Assembly (NCBI RefSeq): GCF_001425785.1
Contig: NZ_LMDI01000023.1
Location: 103,633-167,632, forward strand
Origin: Rhizobacter sp. Root1221
Lineage (GTDB): Bacteria > Pseudomonadota > Gammaproteobacteria > Burkholderiales > Burkholderiaceae_C
Length of the DNA: 64,000 nucleotides
Direction: 5' to 3'
Shown one piece after another: positions 45,727 to 54,720 of this stretch. The notes beneath the pieces are model-generated. The model worked only from the letters and a program-made list of their open reading frames with translations. It did not search any database and was not told where the DNA came from. The position numbers and the translations under genes were made by a program. Each line of letters starts with the position of its first letter. The stretch's first letter is position 1.

Positions 45727-47028
45727 ATGAACCGCGAACTGCCGATCACGAACCCGACGAACGCCGCGCTGATGGCGCGCCGGCGGGCCGCCGTGGCCCG
45801 TGGTGTCGGCCAGGCCCACGACATCTTCGTCGCCCGCGGCCTGAACGCCGAGGTCTGGGACGTCGAGGGCCGCCGCTACCTCGACTTCGCCGGCGGCATC
45901 GCCGTGCTCAACACCGGGCATTGCCACCCGCGGATCATCGACGCCGTCAAAGCCCAGCTCGACCAGTACACCCACACCTGCTTTCAGGTGCTCGCCTACG
46001 AACCCTACGTCGAGCTGGCCGAGCGGCTGAACGCGCTGGCGCCCGGCGCCTTCACGAAGAAGACCGTGTTCCTGTCGACCGGCGCCGAGGCGGTCGAGAA
46101 CACCGTGAAGATCGCCCGCGCCTACACGAAGCGCCCCGGCATCATCGCCTTCAACGGCGGCTACCACGGCCGCACGCTGCTGACCCTGGGGCTGACCGGC
46201 AAGGTGGCTCCCTACAAGACCGGCTTCGGCCCGTTCCCCGGCGAGGTGTTCCACGCGCTGTTCCCGAACGAACTGTACGGTGTCAGCGTCGACGACGCAC
46301 TCCACTCGGTGGAGCTGCTGTTCAAGAACGACATCGAGGCCGAACGCGTCGCCGCCTTCATCATCGAGCCGGTGCAAGGCGAAGGGGGCTTCCACGTCGC
46401 TCCCAATGCATTCATCGCTGGCTTGAAGGCGCTGGCCGACCGGCACGGCATCCTGCTGATCGCAGACGAAGTGCAGACCGGCGCCGGCCGCACCGGCACA
46501 TGGTTCGCGAGCGAGCAGTGGCCGGTCGCGCCCGACCTGATCGCCTGTGCCAAGTCGCTCGCGGGCGGCTTCCCGCTCTCGGCCGTCATCGGTCGGGCCG
46601 AGGTGATGGACGCACCGGCCCCCGGCGGCCTCGGCGGCACCTACGCCGGCAGCCCGATCGGCTGCGCCGCCGCGCTGGCGGTGCTCGAGACCTTCGAGGA
46701 AGACCGGCTGCTCCAGCGCTGCCAGGCCCTGGGCGAGCGGCTGCGCGCCGGGCTCAAGGCGATCGCCGCCCGGGTGCCGGCGATCGGCGATGTGCGCGGG
46801 CTGGGCTCGATGCTCGCGATCGAATTGTTCCAGGGCGGGCCCACGCGCCAACCCGACGCCGACCTCACCCGCCGAGTGGTCACCGAGGCGGCCCGCCGCG
46901 GTCTCATACTGCTGTCTTGTGGCACGCACGGCAACGTGATCCGGATCCTGGTGCCCCTGACGGCGCCCGACGCGCAGGTCGACGAAGGCCTGCAGATCCT
47001 GGCCGACAGCTTTGCCGCCGTGTCCTGA
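45727..47028 (+). CDS. gabT: 4-aminobutyrate/omega-amino-acid aminotransferase
   Basis: 433 residues, class-III aminotransferase: STGAEAVENTVKIAR, FNGGYHGRT, IIEPVQGEGGF, DEVQTGAGRTG with D247, and the PLP lysine K276 (CAKSLAGGFPLSAVIGR), all typical of GabT-type enzymes. Transfers the amino group of GABA (or putrescine-derived substrates) to 2-oxoglutarate. GGGAGA precedes ATG 45727. Leads the polyamine/GABA operon; the cognate semialdehyde dehydrogenase is at its end. Confidence 0.92.
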   Translation: MNRELPITNPTNAALMARRRAAVARGVGQAHDIFVARGLNAEVWDVEGRRYLDFAGGIAVLNTGHCHPRIIDAVKAQLDQYTHTCFQVLAYEPYVELAERLNALAPGAFTKKTVFLSTGAEAVENTVKIARAYTKRPGIIAFNGGYHGRTLLTLGLTGKVAPYKTGFGPFPGEVFHALFPNELYGVSVDDALHSVELLFKNDIEAERVAAFIIEPVQGEGGFHVAPNAFIAGLKALADRHGILLIADEVQTGAGRTGTWFASEQWPVAPDLIACAKSLAGGFPLSAVIGRAEVMDAPAPGGLGGTYAGSPIGCAAALAVLETFEEDRLLQRCQALGERLRAGLKAIAARVPAIGDVRGLGSMLAIELFQGGPTRQPDADLTRRVVTEAARRGLILLSCGTHGNVIRILVPLTAPDAQVDEGLQILADSFAAVS

Positions 47029-47055
47029 ACCTGCCGAACCGCAACGCCGAACACC

Positions 47056-48213
47056 ATGCGCCCCGTCCACACCCCCCAAGCACCGGCCGCCACCACCGGC
47101 CCCGCACCGCGCACGGCCCCGGACGTGCCCCTGGTGCGCTTCATCGGCGTGCAAAAGACCTACGACGGCGTGCAGCTGGTCGTGCGCCAGCTCGACCTGG
47201 ACGTCCGGCGCGGCGAGTTCCTCACCCTGCTCGGCCCGTCCGGCTCGGGCAAGACCACCACCTTGATGATGCTGGCCGGTTTCGAATCGCCCACCGCCGG
47301 CGAGATCCTGCTCGATGCCAAGCCGATCACCCGCACGCCCCCGCACAAGCGCAACTTCGGCATGGTCTTCCAGAACTACGCGCTGTTCCCGCACCTCACG
47401 GTGGGCGAGAACGTCGCGTACCCGCTGACGGTTCGCAAGGTGTCGAAGCCCGAGGCGGCCCAACGCGTGGGGCGCGCCCTCGAGATGGTCCGCCTGCAGG
47501 GCATGGCCGAACGCCTCCCGTCGCAACTCTCGGGCGGCGAGCAGCAGCGCGTGGCGCTGGCACGCGCGCTGGTGTTCGAGCCGCAACTGGTGCTGATGGA
47601 CGAACCGCTGGGTGCGCTGGACAAGCAGTTGCGCGAGCACATGCAGATCGAGCTGAAGGAACTGCACCGCCAGCTCGGCGTGAGCTTCGTCTACGTGACC
47701 CACGACCAGGGAGAGGCACTGACGATGTCGGACCGCGTCGCGGTGTTCAACGATGGCGCGATCCAGCAGCTCGACACGGTCGACCGCATGTACGAAGCGC
47801 CCGCCAATCGCTTCGTCGCGGGTTTCATCGGCGACAGCACGATGCTTCGCGGCACCGTGCGTGCGGCGCAGGTGGACGACGACAGCGAGCGGTGCGGCAT
47901 CGTGCTGACCGATGGCCGCGTGCTGACCGGCCTCAATGTCAACGGCGCCCCGGTCGGCGCGCAGGTCGAAGCCTGCATCCGGCCCGAGCGCATCGTCGTC
48001 CACACCCACGCCGTCCACGACCGGGGCAACGTGCTGCAGGCACAGGTTCGCAACGTGATCTATTTCGGCGACCACCTGCGGCTGCTGTGCATGGTCGGTG
48101 ACGGCCAGAGCGACGCCACCGTCAAGCTGCCGCTGTCGGTGCCCGCGATGCCGCGGCCCGGCGACACCGTCTGGCTCGAGCTGGCGCCCGAGCTGACCCG
48201 GATCTACGCTTGA
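47056..48213 (+). CDS. potA: Polyamine ABC importer ATPase (PotA type)
   Basis: 385 residues: Walker A GPSGSGKTT, Q-loop FQNYALFPHLTV, signature LSGGEQQR, Walker B LVLMDEPLGALDKQL, H-loop YVTHDQGEALTMSD, and a C-terminal TOBE domain. A Pro/Ala/Thr-rich N-terminal extension (about 25 residues) precedes the ABC domain. Operon position after gabT (27-base gap). Confidence 0.9.
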   Translation: MRPVHTPQAPAATTGPAPRTAPDVPLVRFIGVQKTYDGVQLVVRQLDLDVRRGEFLTLLGPSGSGKTTTLMMLAGFESPTAGEILLDAKPITRTPPHKRNFGMVFQNYALFPHLTVGENVAYPLTVRKVSKPEAAQRVGRALEMVRLQGMAERLPSQLSGGEQQRVALARALVFEPQLVLMDEPLGALDKQLREHMQIELKELHRQLGVSFVYVTHDQGEALTMSDRVAVFNDGAIQQLDTVDRMYEAPANRFVAGFIGDSTMLRGTVRAAQVDDDSERCGIVLTDGRVLTGLNVNGAPVGAQVEACIRPERIVVHTHAVHDRGNVLQAQVRNVIYFGDHLRLLCMVGDGQSDATVKLPLSVPAMPRPGDTVWLELAPELTRIYA

Positions 48214-48259
48214 CCCGCCCCGCGGAAATGTTCCCCATCCACCCTAGGAGAGTGACACC

Positions 48260-49291
48260 ATGAACAAGCGCATCCTCGCCGCCACCCTCGTTGCAGCCAT
48301 GTCGCTCCCGGCACTGGCGCTGGCGCAGCAGATCACCGTCGTGAACTTCGGCGGCGCCAACGCGAACGCGCAGAAGAAGGCGTACTACGAGCCCTTCGAG
48401 AAAACCGGCACCAAGGTCGTCGCGGTCGAATACAACGGCGAGCAGGCCAAGATCAAGGTCATGGTCGAGACCAGGAAGGTCACCTGGGACGTGGTCGAGG
48501 TCGAGTCGCCCGATGCCGCCCGCGGCTGCGACGAGGGCCTGTTCGAGAAGCTCGACTACAGCAAGATCGGCAACAAGGCCGACTTCCTTCCCGCCGCGGT
48601 CACCGAATGCGGCATGGGCGTCTTCGTCTGGTCCACCGTGATGGCCTACAACGGCGACAAGCTGAAGGACGGTCCGAAAACCTGGGCCGATTTCTGGGAC
48701 GTCAAGAAGTACCCCGGCAAGCGCGGCATGCGCAAGGGCGCGCGCTACAACCTCGAATTCGCGCTGATGGCCGACGGCGTGAAACCCGGCGACGTCTACA
48801 AGGTTCTCGCGACCAAGGAAGGCGCCGAGCGCGCGTTCAAGAAGCTCGGCGAGCTCAAGCCGAGCATCCAGTGGTGGGAAGCCGGTGCGCAGCCGCCCCA
48901 GTTCCTGGTCGCCGGGGACGTGACGATGACGACCGTGTTCAACGGCCGCATCGACGCCGCCAACCGCGAAGGCAAGAACCTGAAGATTTCCTGGACCGGC
49001 GGCATCTACGACCTGGACTACTGGGTCATCCCGAAGGGTACGCCGAACAAGGAGGCTGCGTTGAAGTTCATCGCCTTCGCGAGCAAGCCCGAGACCCAGG
49101 CCGAGTACGCGAAGAACATCGCCTACGGCCCGACCAACAACAAGGCGCTGTCCAAGCTCGATGCCAAGGTCCTCGACAACCTGCCGACGTCGCCCACCAA
49201 CTCGAAGGACGCGCTCCAGCTCAACCTCAAGTTCTGGGCCGACCAGGGCGAGGATCTCGAGAAGCGCTTCGCTTCCTGGGCCACGAACTGA
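48260..49291 (+). CDS. potD: Polyamine-binding periplasmic protein (PotD/PotF type)
   Basis: 343 residues with a signal peptide (LVAAMSLPALALA) and the PotD-family fold (ITVVNFGGANANAQKKAYYEPFEKTGTKVV, VVEVESPDAARGCDEGLFEKLD, GARYNLEFALMADGVKPGDVY). Captures putrescine, spermidine or a related compound; the exact ligand cannot be read. AGGAGA precedes ATG 48260. Confidence 0.9.
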   Translation: MNKRILAATLVAAMSLPALALAQQITVVNFGGANANAQKKAYYEPFEKTGTKVVAVEYNGEQAKIKVMVETRKVTWDVVEVESPDAARGCDEGLFEKLDYSKIGNKADFLPAAVTECGMGVFVWSTVMAYNGDKLKDGPKTWADFWDVKKYPGKRGMRKGARYNLEFALMADGVKPGDVYKVLATKEGAERAFKKLGELKPSIQWWEAGAQPPQFLVAGDVTMTTVFNGRIDAANREGKNLKISWTGGIYDLDYWVIPKGTPNKEAALKFIAFASKPETQAEYAKNIAYGPTNNKALSKLDAKVLDNLPTSPTNSKDALQLNLKFWADQGEDLEKRFASWATN

Positions 49292-49351
49292 TCGGTCCGT
49301 GCCGGCAGGGGGCCGCCCCACGGCACCCTGCCGGTGCAACCCTCCCCCACC

Positions 49352-50611
49352 ATGAGCTCCAGCCTCGCCCCCGCCCTTCCCGGCATCCAAGACCCTCACG
49401 GCCTGCGGCGCCAGTTGGCGCGGGCCGAGCGGCTTCGCAAGCTGCGTGCCTTCTCGCTCACGCTGCCCTTGCTGCTGTTCCTGCTGCTGACCTTCCTGGT
49501 GCCCATCGCCACGCTGCTCAAGCGTGCGGTCGAGAACCCCGAGGTCGCCAACGCGCTGCCGCACACCGTCGTCGCGCTGCAGGACTGGAACCGCGAAGGC
49601 GTCCCCGAGGCCGACGCGTTCGCGGCCATCGCCAAAGACCTGGCCTCGCTGTCCGACAGCTCCGACGCCGGTGCGCTGGCGCGCCGCCTCAACAGCGAGG
49701 CCCCCGGCGCCCGCTCGCTCGTGATGGGCACCTTCAAGGCCCTGCCGCTCGAAGACGCCGCGACCCCGGCCGCCATGAAGACCCGGCTGCTCGCGCTCGA
49801 CGAGCGCTGGGGCGAAACCACGTATTGGCGCGCGATCGCCAAGAACGCTTCGCGCTGGACGCCCGACTACCTGCTCACCTCGGTCGACCTGCGGCGCGAC
49901 GCGCACGGGGCGATCGAGCGCGCCGAACCCGAACTGCGGGTGTTCGGCCGCATCCTCCTGCGGACGTTCGAGATCAGCGCCGTCGTCACGCTGTGGGCCC
50001 TGCTGCTGGGTTATCCGCTCGCGTACTGGCTCAGCACCTTGCCGGCACGCCGGGCCAACGTGCTGATGATCCTGGTGCTGGTGCCGTTCTGGACTTCGAT
50101 CCTGGTGCGCGTGGCCGCGTGGATCGTGCTGCTGCAGTCCGAAGGCCTGGTGAACCACGCACTGATCGGCATGCACTTGATCGAGGCGCCGCTCGCGTTG
50201 CTGTTCAACCGCACCGGCGTGGTCATCGCGATGGTGCACATCCTGCTGCCGTTCATGATCCTGCCGCTGTACAGCGTCATGAAGAGCGTGCCGCCCACCT
50301 ACCTGCGCGCGGCGATCTCGCTGGGCAGTTCGCCGCTGGCCGCGTTCTTCCGCGTCTACGTGCCGCAGACCTATCCGGGCGTCGGCGCGGGCGCGCTGCT
50401 GGTGTTCATCCTGAGCATCGGCTACTACGTCACGCCAGCGCTGCTCGGCGGTGCCGACGACCAGATGCTGAGCTACTACATCGCGCAGTACACCAACGTC
50501 ACCGTCAACTGGGGCATGGCGTGTGCGCTCGGTGCCCTGCTGCTCGCGGCGACGCTGGTGCTGTACGCGATGTACCGGCGCGTCACGAAGTCCGAACTGA
50601 GCCTGGGCTGA
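49352..50611 (+). CDS. potB: Polyamine ABC permease (PotB type)
   Basis: 419 residues. TM1 (about 33-53) is followed by an unusually large periplasmic segment (about 55-195), then the five-helix permease core with an EAA-type loop (YLRAAISLGSSPLAAFFRVYVPQTYPG). Most PotB proteins are about 275-300 residues, so the extra ~130 residues lie in the first loop; some Burkholderiales and Agrobacterium polyamine permeases share this. ATG 49352 taken; GTG 49334 is a possible longer start. Confidence 0.88.
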   Translation: MSSSLAPALPGIQDPHGLRRQLARAERLRKLRAFSLTLPLLLFLLLTFLVPIATLLKRAVENPEVANALPHTVVALQDWNREGVPEADAFAAIAKDLASLSDSSDAGALARRLNSEAPGARSLVMGTFKALPLEDAATPAAMKTRLLALDERWGETTYWRAIAKNASRWTPDYLLTSVDLRRDAHGAIERAEPELRVFGRILLRTFEISAVVTLWALLLGYPLAYWLSTLPARRANVLMILVLVPFWTSILVRVAAWIVLLQSEGLVNHALIGMHLIEAPLALLFNRTGVVIAMVHILLPFMILPLYSVMKSVPPTYLRAAISLGSSPLAAFFRVYVPQTYPGVGAGALLVFILSIGYYVTPALLGGADDQMLSYYIAQYTNVTVNWGMACALGALLLAATLVLYAMYRRVTKSELSLG

Positions 50612-50616
50612 AGACC

Positions 50617-51447
50617 ATGAGTACCCTGTCGAACCTGCTGCCGCGGTTCCCCGCCTATGCCACGCCACTCGACAAGCTCGGCTGGTGGGCCCTGCGCGCT
50701 GCCTGCATCGGCGTGCTCGGGTTCCTGCTGCTGCCGATCCTGGTGATCATCCCGCTGTCGTTCAGCGACAGCTCGTTCCTCGTCTATCCGATCACCGGCT
50801 GGTCGCTGAAGTGGTACCAGAACCTGTTCACATCGGACGAGTGGGCACGCGCCGCCAAGAACAGCTTCATCATCGCGCCTGCCGCGACGCTGATCGCGAC
50901 CGCGCTCGGCACGATGGCCGCGGTCGGGCTGGCGCGCACGCAGTTCGCGTTCAAGGGCCTGTTGATGAGCCTGCTGATCGCGCCGATGGTGGTGCCGATC
51001 GTCGTGGTCGGCGTCAGCACCTACCTGTTCTTCGCCCCCCTCGGGCTGGCCGACAGCTACGCCGCGCTGATCATCGTGCACGCCGCCTTGGGTGCGCCTT
51101 TCGTGCTGACCACCGTGCTCGCCACGCTGCAGGGCTTCAACCAGAACCTGGTGCGTGCGAGCCTGAGCCTGGGCGAGAGCCCGCTGCGCACCTTCTTCCG
51201 CGTCACGCTGCCGGTGATCGCGCCGGGCGTGATCTCCGGCGCGCTGTTCGCGTTCGCGACCTCTTTCGACGAGGTGGTGGTGGTCCTGTTCCTGGCGGGC
51301 CCCGAGCAACTGACCCTGCCTCGCCAGATGTTCAACGGCATCCGCGAGAACATTTCACCCACCATCGCCGCGGTCGCGACCCTGCTGATCCTCTTCACCA
51401 CCAGCCTGCTGCTGACGCTGGAATGGCTGCGCGGACGGCGCCGCTGA
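50617..51447 (+). CDS. potC: Polyamine ABC permease (PotC type)
   Basis: 276 residues with six membrane segments, SFSDSSFLVYPITGWSLKWYQNLFTSDEW typical of PotC, and the EAA loop NLVRASLSLGESPLRTFFRVTLPVI. Starts 5 bases after potB. Completes the PotABCD-type importer. Confidence 0.92.
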   Translation: MSTLSNLLPRFPAYATPLDKLGWWALRAACIGVLGFLLLPILVIIPLSFSDSSFLVYPITGWSLKWYQNLFTSDEWARAAKNSFIIAPAATLIATALGTMAAVGLARTQFAFKGLLMSLLIAPMVVPIVVVGVSTYLFFAPLGLADSYAALIIVHAALGAPFVLTTVLATLQGFNQNLVRASLSLGESPLRTFFRVTLPVIAPGVISGALFAFATSFDEVVVVLFLAGPEQLTLPRQMFNGIRENISPTIAAVATLLILFTTSLLLTLEWLRGRRR

Positions 51448-51471
51448 ACCTGATTTGACGGAGACCCTCCC

Positions 51472-52950
51472 TTGGACATGAAGACCTCCCCACTGGCCAC
51501 CCTCGACGACCCGGGCCTGCTGAAGACCCACGGCCTGATCGGCGGCGAATGGGTCGCGGGAAGCAACCGCTTCGACGTGATCGACCCGGCCACGGGCCTG
51601 AAGCTCGCCGACGTCGCGAACCTCGGCGCCACCGAGACCCGACTCGCGATCGACGCAGCAAACAGGGCCTGGCCGCTGTGGCGCGCCAAGACCGCGAAGG
51701 AGCGCGCCGCGATTCTGATGAAGTGGTTCCAGCTGCTGCACCTGCATGCCGACGATCTGGCGCGCATCATGACCGCCGAGCAGGGCAAGCCGCTGGCCGA
51801 GGCCAAGGGCGAGGTCGGCTACGGCGCCAGCTTCATCGAGTGGTTCGCCGAGGAGGCACGGCGCGTCTATGGCGAGACCGTGCCCACCACCGACAACAAC
51901 AAGCGCTACCTCGTCATCAAGCAGCCGATGGGCGTGTGCGCGGCCATCACGCCGTGGAACTTCCCCATCGCGATGATCACGCGCAAGGTGGCGCCGGCAT
52001 TGGCGGCCGGTTGCCCGGTGGTCATCAAGCCGGCCGAGCAGACGCCCTTGTCGGCGCTGGCCGTGGCGGAGCTGGCGCAGCGCGCCGGCATGCCTGCCGG
52101 CGTGCTGAACGTGATCACCGCCGACGGCACCAACGCCGTCTCGGTGGGCAAGGTGCTGTGCGCGAGCGACATCGTGCGCCACCTGTCCTTCACCGGATCC
52201 ACCGAGGTCGGCCGCATCCTCGCCGCGCAATGTGCGCCGACGATCAAGAAGCTCTCGCTCGAGCTCGGCGGCAACGCGCCCTTCATCGTGTTCGACGACG
52301 CCGACATCGACAGCGCCGTCGACGGCGCGATCGCCGCCAAGTACCGCAACGCCGGCCAGACCTGCGTCTGCGCCAACCGGCTCTACGTGCAGAACGGGGT
52401 CTACGACCGCTTCGTCGAGAAGCTCGCCGCCAAGGTCGCGGAGATCAAGGTCGGCAACGGCTTCGAGCCGGGCGTGAACCAGGGTCCCCTGATCGATGAC
52501 CAGGCCGTCGAGAAGGTCGATCGCCATGTCGCCGACGCCGTCGCCAAGGGCGCCAGGCTGCTCACCGGCGGCCATCGGATCGGGGAGCGCTTCTACGCCC
52601 CGACCGTGCTGGCGGAGGCCACCGGCGAGATGCTGTGCGCCCGCGAGGAGACCTTCGGCCCGCTGGCGCCGGTCTTCCGCTTCAAGACCGAAGACGAGGC
52701 CATTGCGCTCGCGAACGCCACCGAGTTCGGCCTGGCCAGCTACTTCTACAGCCGCGACATCGGCCGCATCTTCCGCGTCGGCGAGGCACTGGAGTACGGC
52801 ATGGTGGGCGTGAACACCGGCCTGATCTCGACCGCCGAAGTGCCATTCGGCGGCGTCAAGCAGTCCGGCCTCGGGCGCGAGGGCTCGCACCACGGCATCG
52901 CCGACTACCTCGAGATCAAGTACTTGTGCCTCGGTGACCTCTTGAAGTGA
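51472..52950 (+). CDS. gabD: Succinate-semialdehyde dehydrogenase (GabD type)
   Basis: 492 residues, aldehyde dehydrogenase family: PWNFP (161-165), general base E264 (LSLELGG) and catalytic C298 (NAGQTCVC), both in canonical positions; KQSGLGREGSHHGIADYLEIKYLC is typical of GabD. Oxidises succinic semialdehyde from the GabT step to succinate. GGAG sits eight bases before TTG 51472 but 14 before ATG 51478; TTG is preferred, which is a mildly unusual start. Confidence 0.92.
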   Translation: MDMKTSPLATLDDPGLLKTHGLIGGEWVAGSNRFDVIDPATGLKLADVANLGATETRLAIDAANRAWPLWRAKTAKERAAILMKWFQLLHLHADDLARIMTAEQGKPLAEAKGEVGYGASFIEWFAEEARRVYGETVPTTDNNKRYLVIKQPMGVCAAITPWNFPIAMITRKVAPALAAGCPVVIKPAEQTPLSALAVAELAQRAGMPAGVLNVITADGTNAVSVGKVLCASDIVRHLSFTGSTEVGRILAAQCAPTIKKLSLELGGNAPFIVFDDADIDSAVDGAIAAKYRNAGQTCVCANRLYVQNGVYDRFVEKLAAKVAEIKVGNGFEPGVNQGPLIDDQAVEKVDRHVADAVAKGARLLTGGHRIGERFYAPTVLAEATGEMLCAREETFGPLAPVFRFKTEDEAIALANATEFGLASYFYSRDIGRIFRVGEALEYGMVGVNTGLISTAEVPFGGVKQSGLGREGSHHGIADYLEIKYLCLGDLLK

Positions 52951-53166
52951 AGCCGAACTCCCGGTCGAGGTAGGCCTGCATCGCCTCCGTGGCGGCCACG
53001 AAAACCCTTAGGGGTTCCGGATGAGTTCAAAAACGATATCGCGCGCGAGCAAGAAGTCATTGGATGGTCACGCAACCCAACCGCTAGCATGCCCGCCACG
53101 TGCTCGAGTGCTTGCGCTCAGGGCGGAAAAGGAAAAGCGCCCATCCGGCGCAACGGGAGGCATCGC

Positions 53167-54612
53167 ATGCAAAACGTCAGTCGTGTGGCAGGCCGGGGCG
53201 TGTTCAGGTCTCGCCTCTTTTCAGAAGGGCTGTTGGCGCTTCATCCTCGCAGGCTGTGGGCGCCTGCCGGACTGGCGGGTTTGGCCGCGTCCCTGTTGAT
53301 GCTGCCCGCCAGCGCCGCAACCATCGCCCCGGGTGCTCAATCGCTGCAGTCGGTCAACTTCCCCACGCGTTCGATCGCGCACGCCAGCGGCCTCGGCGCG
53401 CTGCCCATGGTGTCGGCCACCAGCACCGAACAGGCCAAGGCCGACGCCACATTGACCGTGACACCGGGCCTTGCCAACGGCCCGCCCGAGTGCGTGTCGT
53501 TCCAGGCGGCCAACGGCATGTGGCTGCGCCACAAGGACTATCGCATCCGCCTGGCGCAGAACGACGGCTCGGAAACCTTCCGGGGCGACGCCACTTTCTG
53601 CGTGCGCGACGGTGCGACCGCCGGCACGGTGCGCCTGGAGTCATACAACTACCCAGGCCGCTTCATCCGGCACCGTGACTACCAGCTGTGGGTCGACACC
53701 CATTCGAACGCCGCACCGTTCCCGTCCGACAGTTCGTTCAAGGTGATTGCGCCCTGGTCACCCAGCGCCCGCAAGAACCCGGCGATCAAAGGCTTGTTCG
53801 GCGACCCCAACATCGTCAATTTCGACGGCCGCTACTACGTCTACCCGACCTCGGACGGCTACGCCGGCTGGAGCGGCACCCAGTTCCGCACCTTCTCGTC
53901 GCTTGACCTCGTCAACTGGACCGACCACGGCAACATCCTCTCGCTGGGGGTCGATGTGACCTGGGCGACCGGCCGGGCCTGGGCACCGACCATTGCGCGC
54001 AAGAACGGCCGCTACTACTTCTATTTCTGTGCCGACACGAACATCGGCGTGGCCTCGTCCGCCAGCCCCACCGGGCCGTTCACCGATGCCCTCGGGCGCC
54101 CGCTCGTGGCGGCCGGCTTCCGATCCGGCCAGATGATCGACCCGCACGTCTTCACCGCCAGCGATGGCTCGTCGTACCTGCTGTGGGGCAATGGCGGGGC
54201 CTATGGCGTGCAGCTGAACGACGACATGGTGTCGTTCAGTGGCACGGTCCAGACCTTCTCGCTGCCCAACTTCCGCGAGGGACTGTTCATGCACGAGCGC
54301 GCCGGCACCTACTACCTCTCGTATTCGGTGGATGACACACGCAGCGAGAACTACCACGTCGACTACGCCACCGGGCCCTCGCCGCTCGGGCCCTGGACCT
54401 ACCGCGGCACGCTGCTGCAGAAAGACCTCGCGCTGGGCGTGAAGGGCCCGGGCCATCACTCGATCGTGCAGCAGCCCGGCACCGACAACTGGTTCATCGC
54501 GTACCACCGTTTCGCCGTGCCACTTGGGGATGGCACCAACCGCGAGGTCGCCATCGACCGACTGGTCCACAACGGCGATGGCACGTTGCAACGTGTGGTG
54601 GTGACCCCCTGA
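53167..54612 (+). CDS. Secreted arabinofuranosidase-like protein: AbfB (CBM42) plus GH43
   Basis: 481 residues. A basic N-terminus and hydrophobic segment (about 33-50, LAGLAASLLMLPASA) give an export signal. An AbfB arabinose-binding domain follows (about 58-195: LQSVNFPTRSIAH, and the ESYNYPGRFIRHRDYQLWV repeat), then a GH43 five-bladed propeller with the catalytic set D213 (GDPNIV), D325 (MIDPHVF) and E371 (REGLFMHER). Likely removes arabinose from plant arabinoxylan, arabinan or arabinogalactan. Start chosen at ATG 53167 with GGGAGG before it. Confidence 0.9.
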   Translation: MQNVSRVAGRGVFRSRLFSEGLLALHPRRLWAPAGLAGLAASLLMLPASAATIAPGAQSLQSVNFPTRSIAHASGLGALPMVSATSTEQAKADATLTVTPGLANGPPECVSFQAANGMWLRHKDYRIRLAQNDGSETFRGDATFCVRDGATAGTVRLESYNYPGRFIRHRDYQLWVDTHSNAAPFPSDSSFKVIAPWSPSARKNPAIKGLFGDPNIVNFDGRYYVYPTSDGYAGWSGTQFRTFSSLDLVNWTDHGNILSLGVDVTWATGRAWAPTIARKNGRYYFYFCADTNIGVASSASPTGPFTDALGRPLVAAGFRSGQMIDPHVFTASDGSSYLLWGNGGAYGVQLNDDMVSFSGTVQTFSLPNFREGLFMHERAGTYYLSYSVDDTRSENYHVDYATGPSPLGPWTYRGTLLQKDLALGVKGPGHHSIVQQPGTDNWFIAYHRFAVPLGDGTNREVAIDRLVHNGDGTLQRVVVTP

Positions 54613-54720
54613 GGCGTCCTCACCGAACAAGAAGACATCCAGGCCACTGAACGGGCAGGCCCACGAGCCCGGTGGCGACTTGTCATCACAGGTCGAGGCA
54701 GCCCACAATGGGCGTTGCCC

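Noticed and set aside
45709-50668. Two long minus-strand frames opposite the gabT-pot operon
   Set aside because: Same antisense bias; no start signal or recognisable domain.
52951-53010. Minus-strand stretch reading like a protein end (AATEAMQAYLDREFGF)
   Set aside because: Could be a decayed gene remnant, but it is about 20 codons without start, stop context or a family match.
53003-53016. AACCC-TTAG-GGGTT hairpin after gabD
   Set aside because: Five-base stem without a T-run on the sense strand; too weak to call a terminator.
53021-53299. A 92-codon plus-strand frame before and across the GH43 start
   Set aside because: Overlaps the GH43 gene in another frame, has no ribosome-binding site and no recognisable family.
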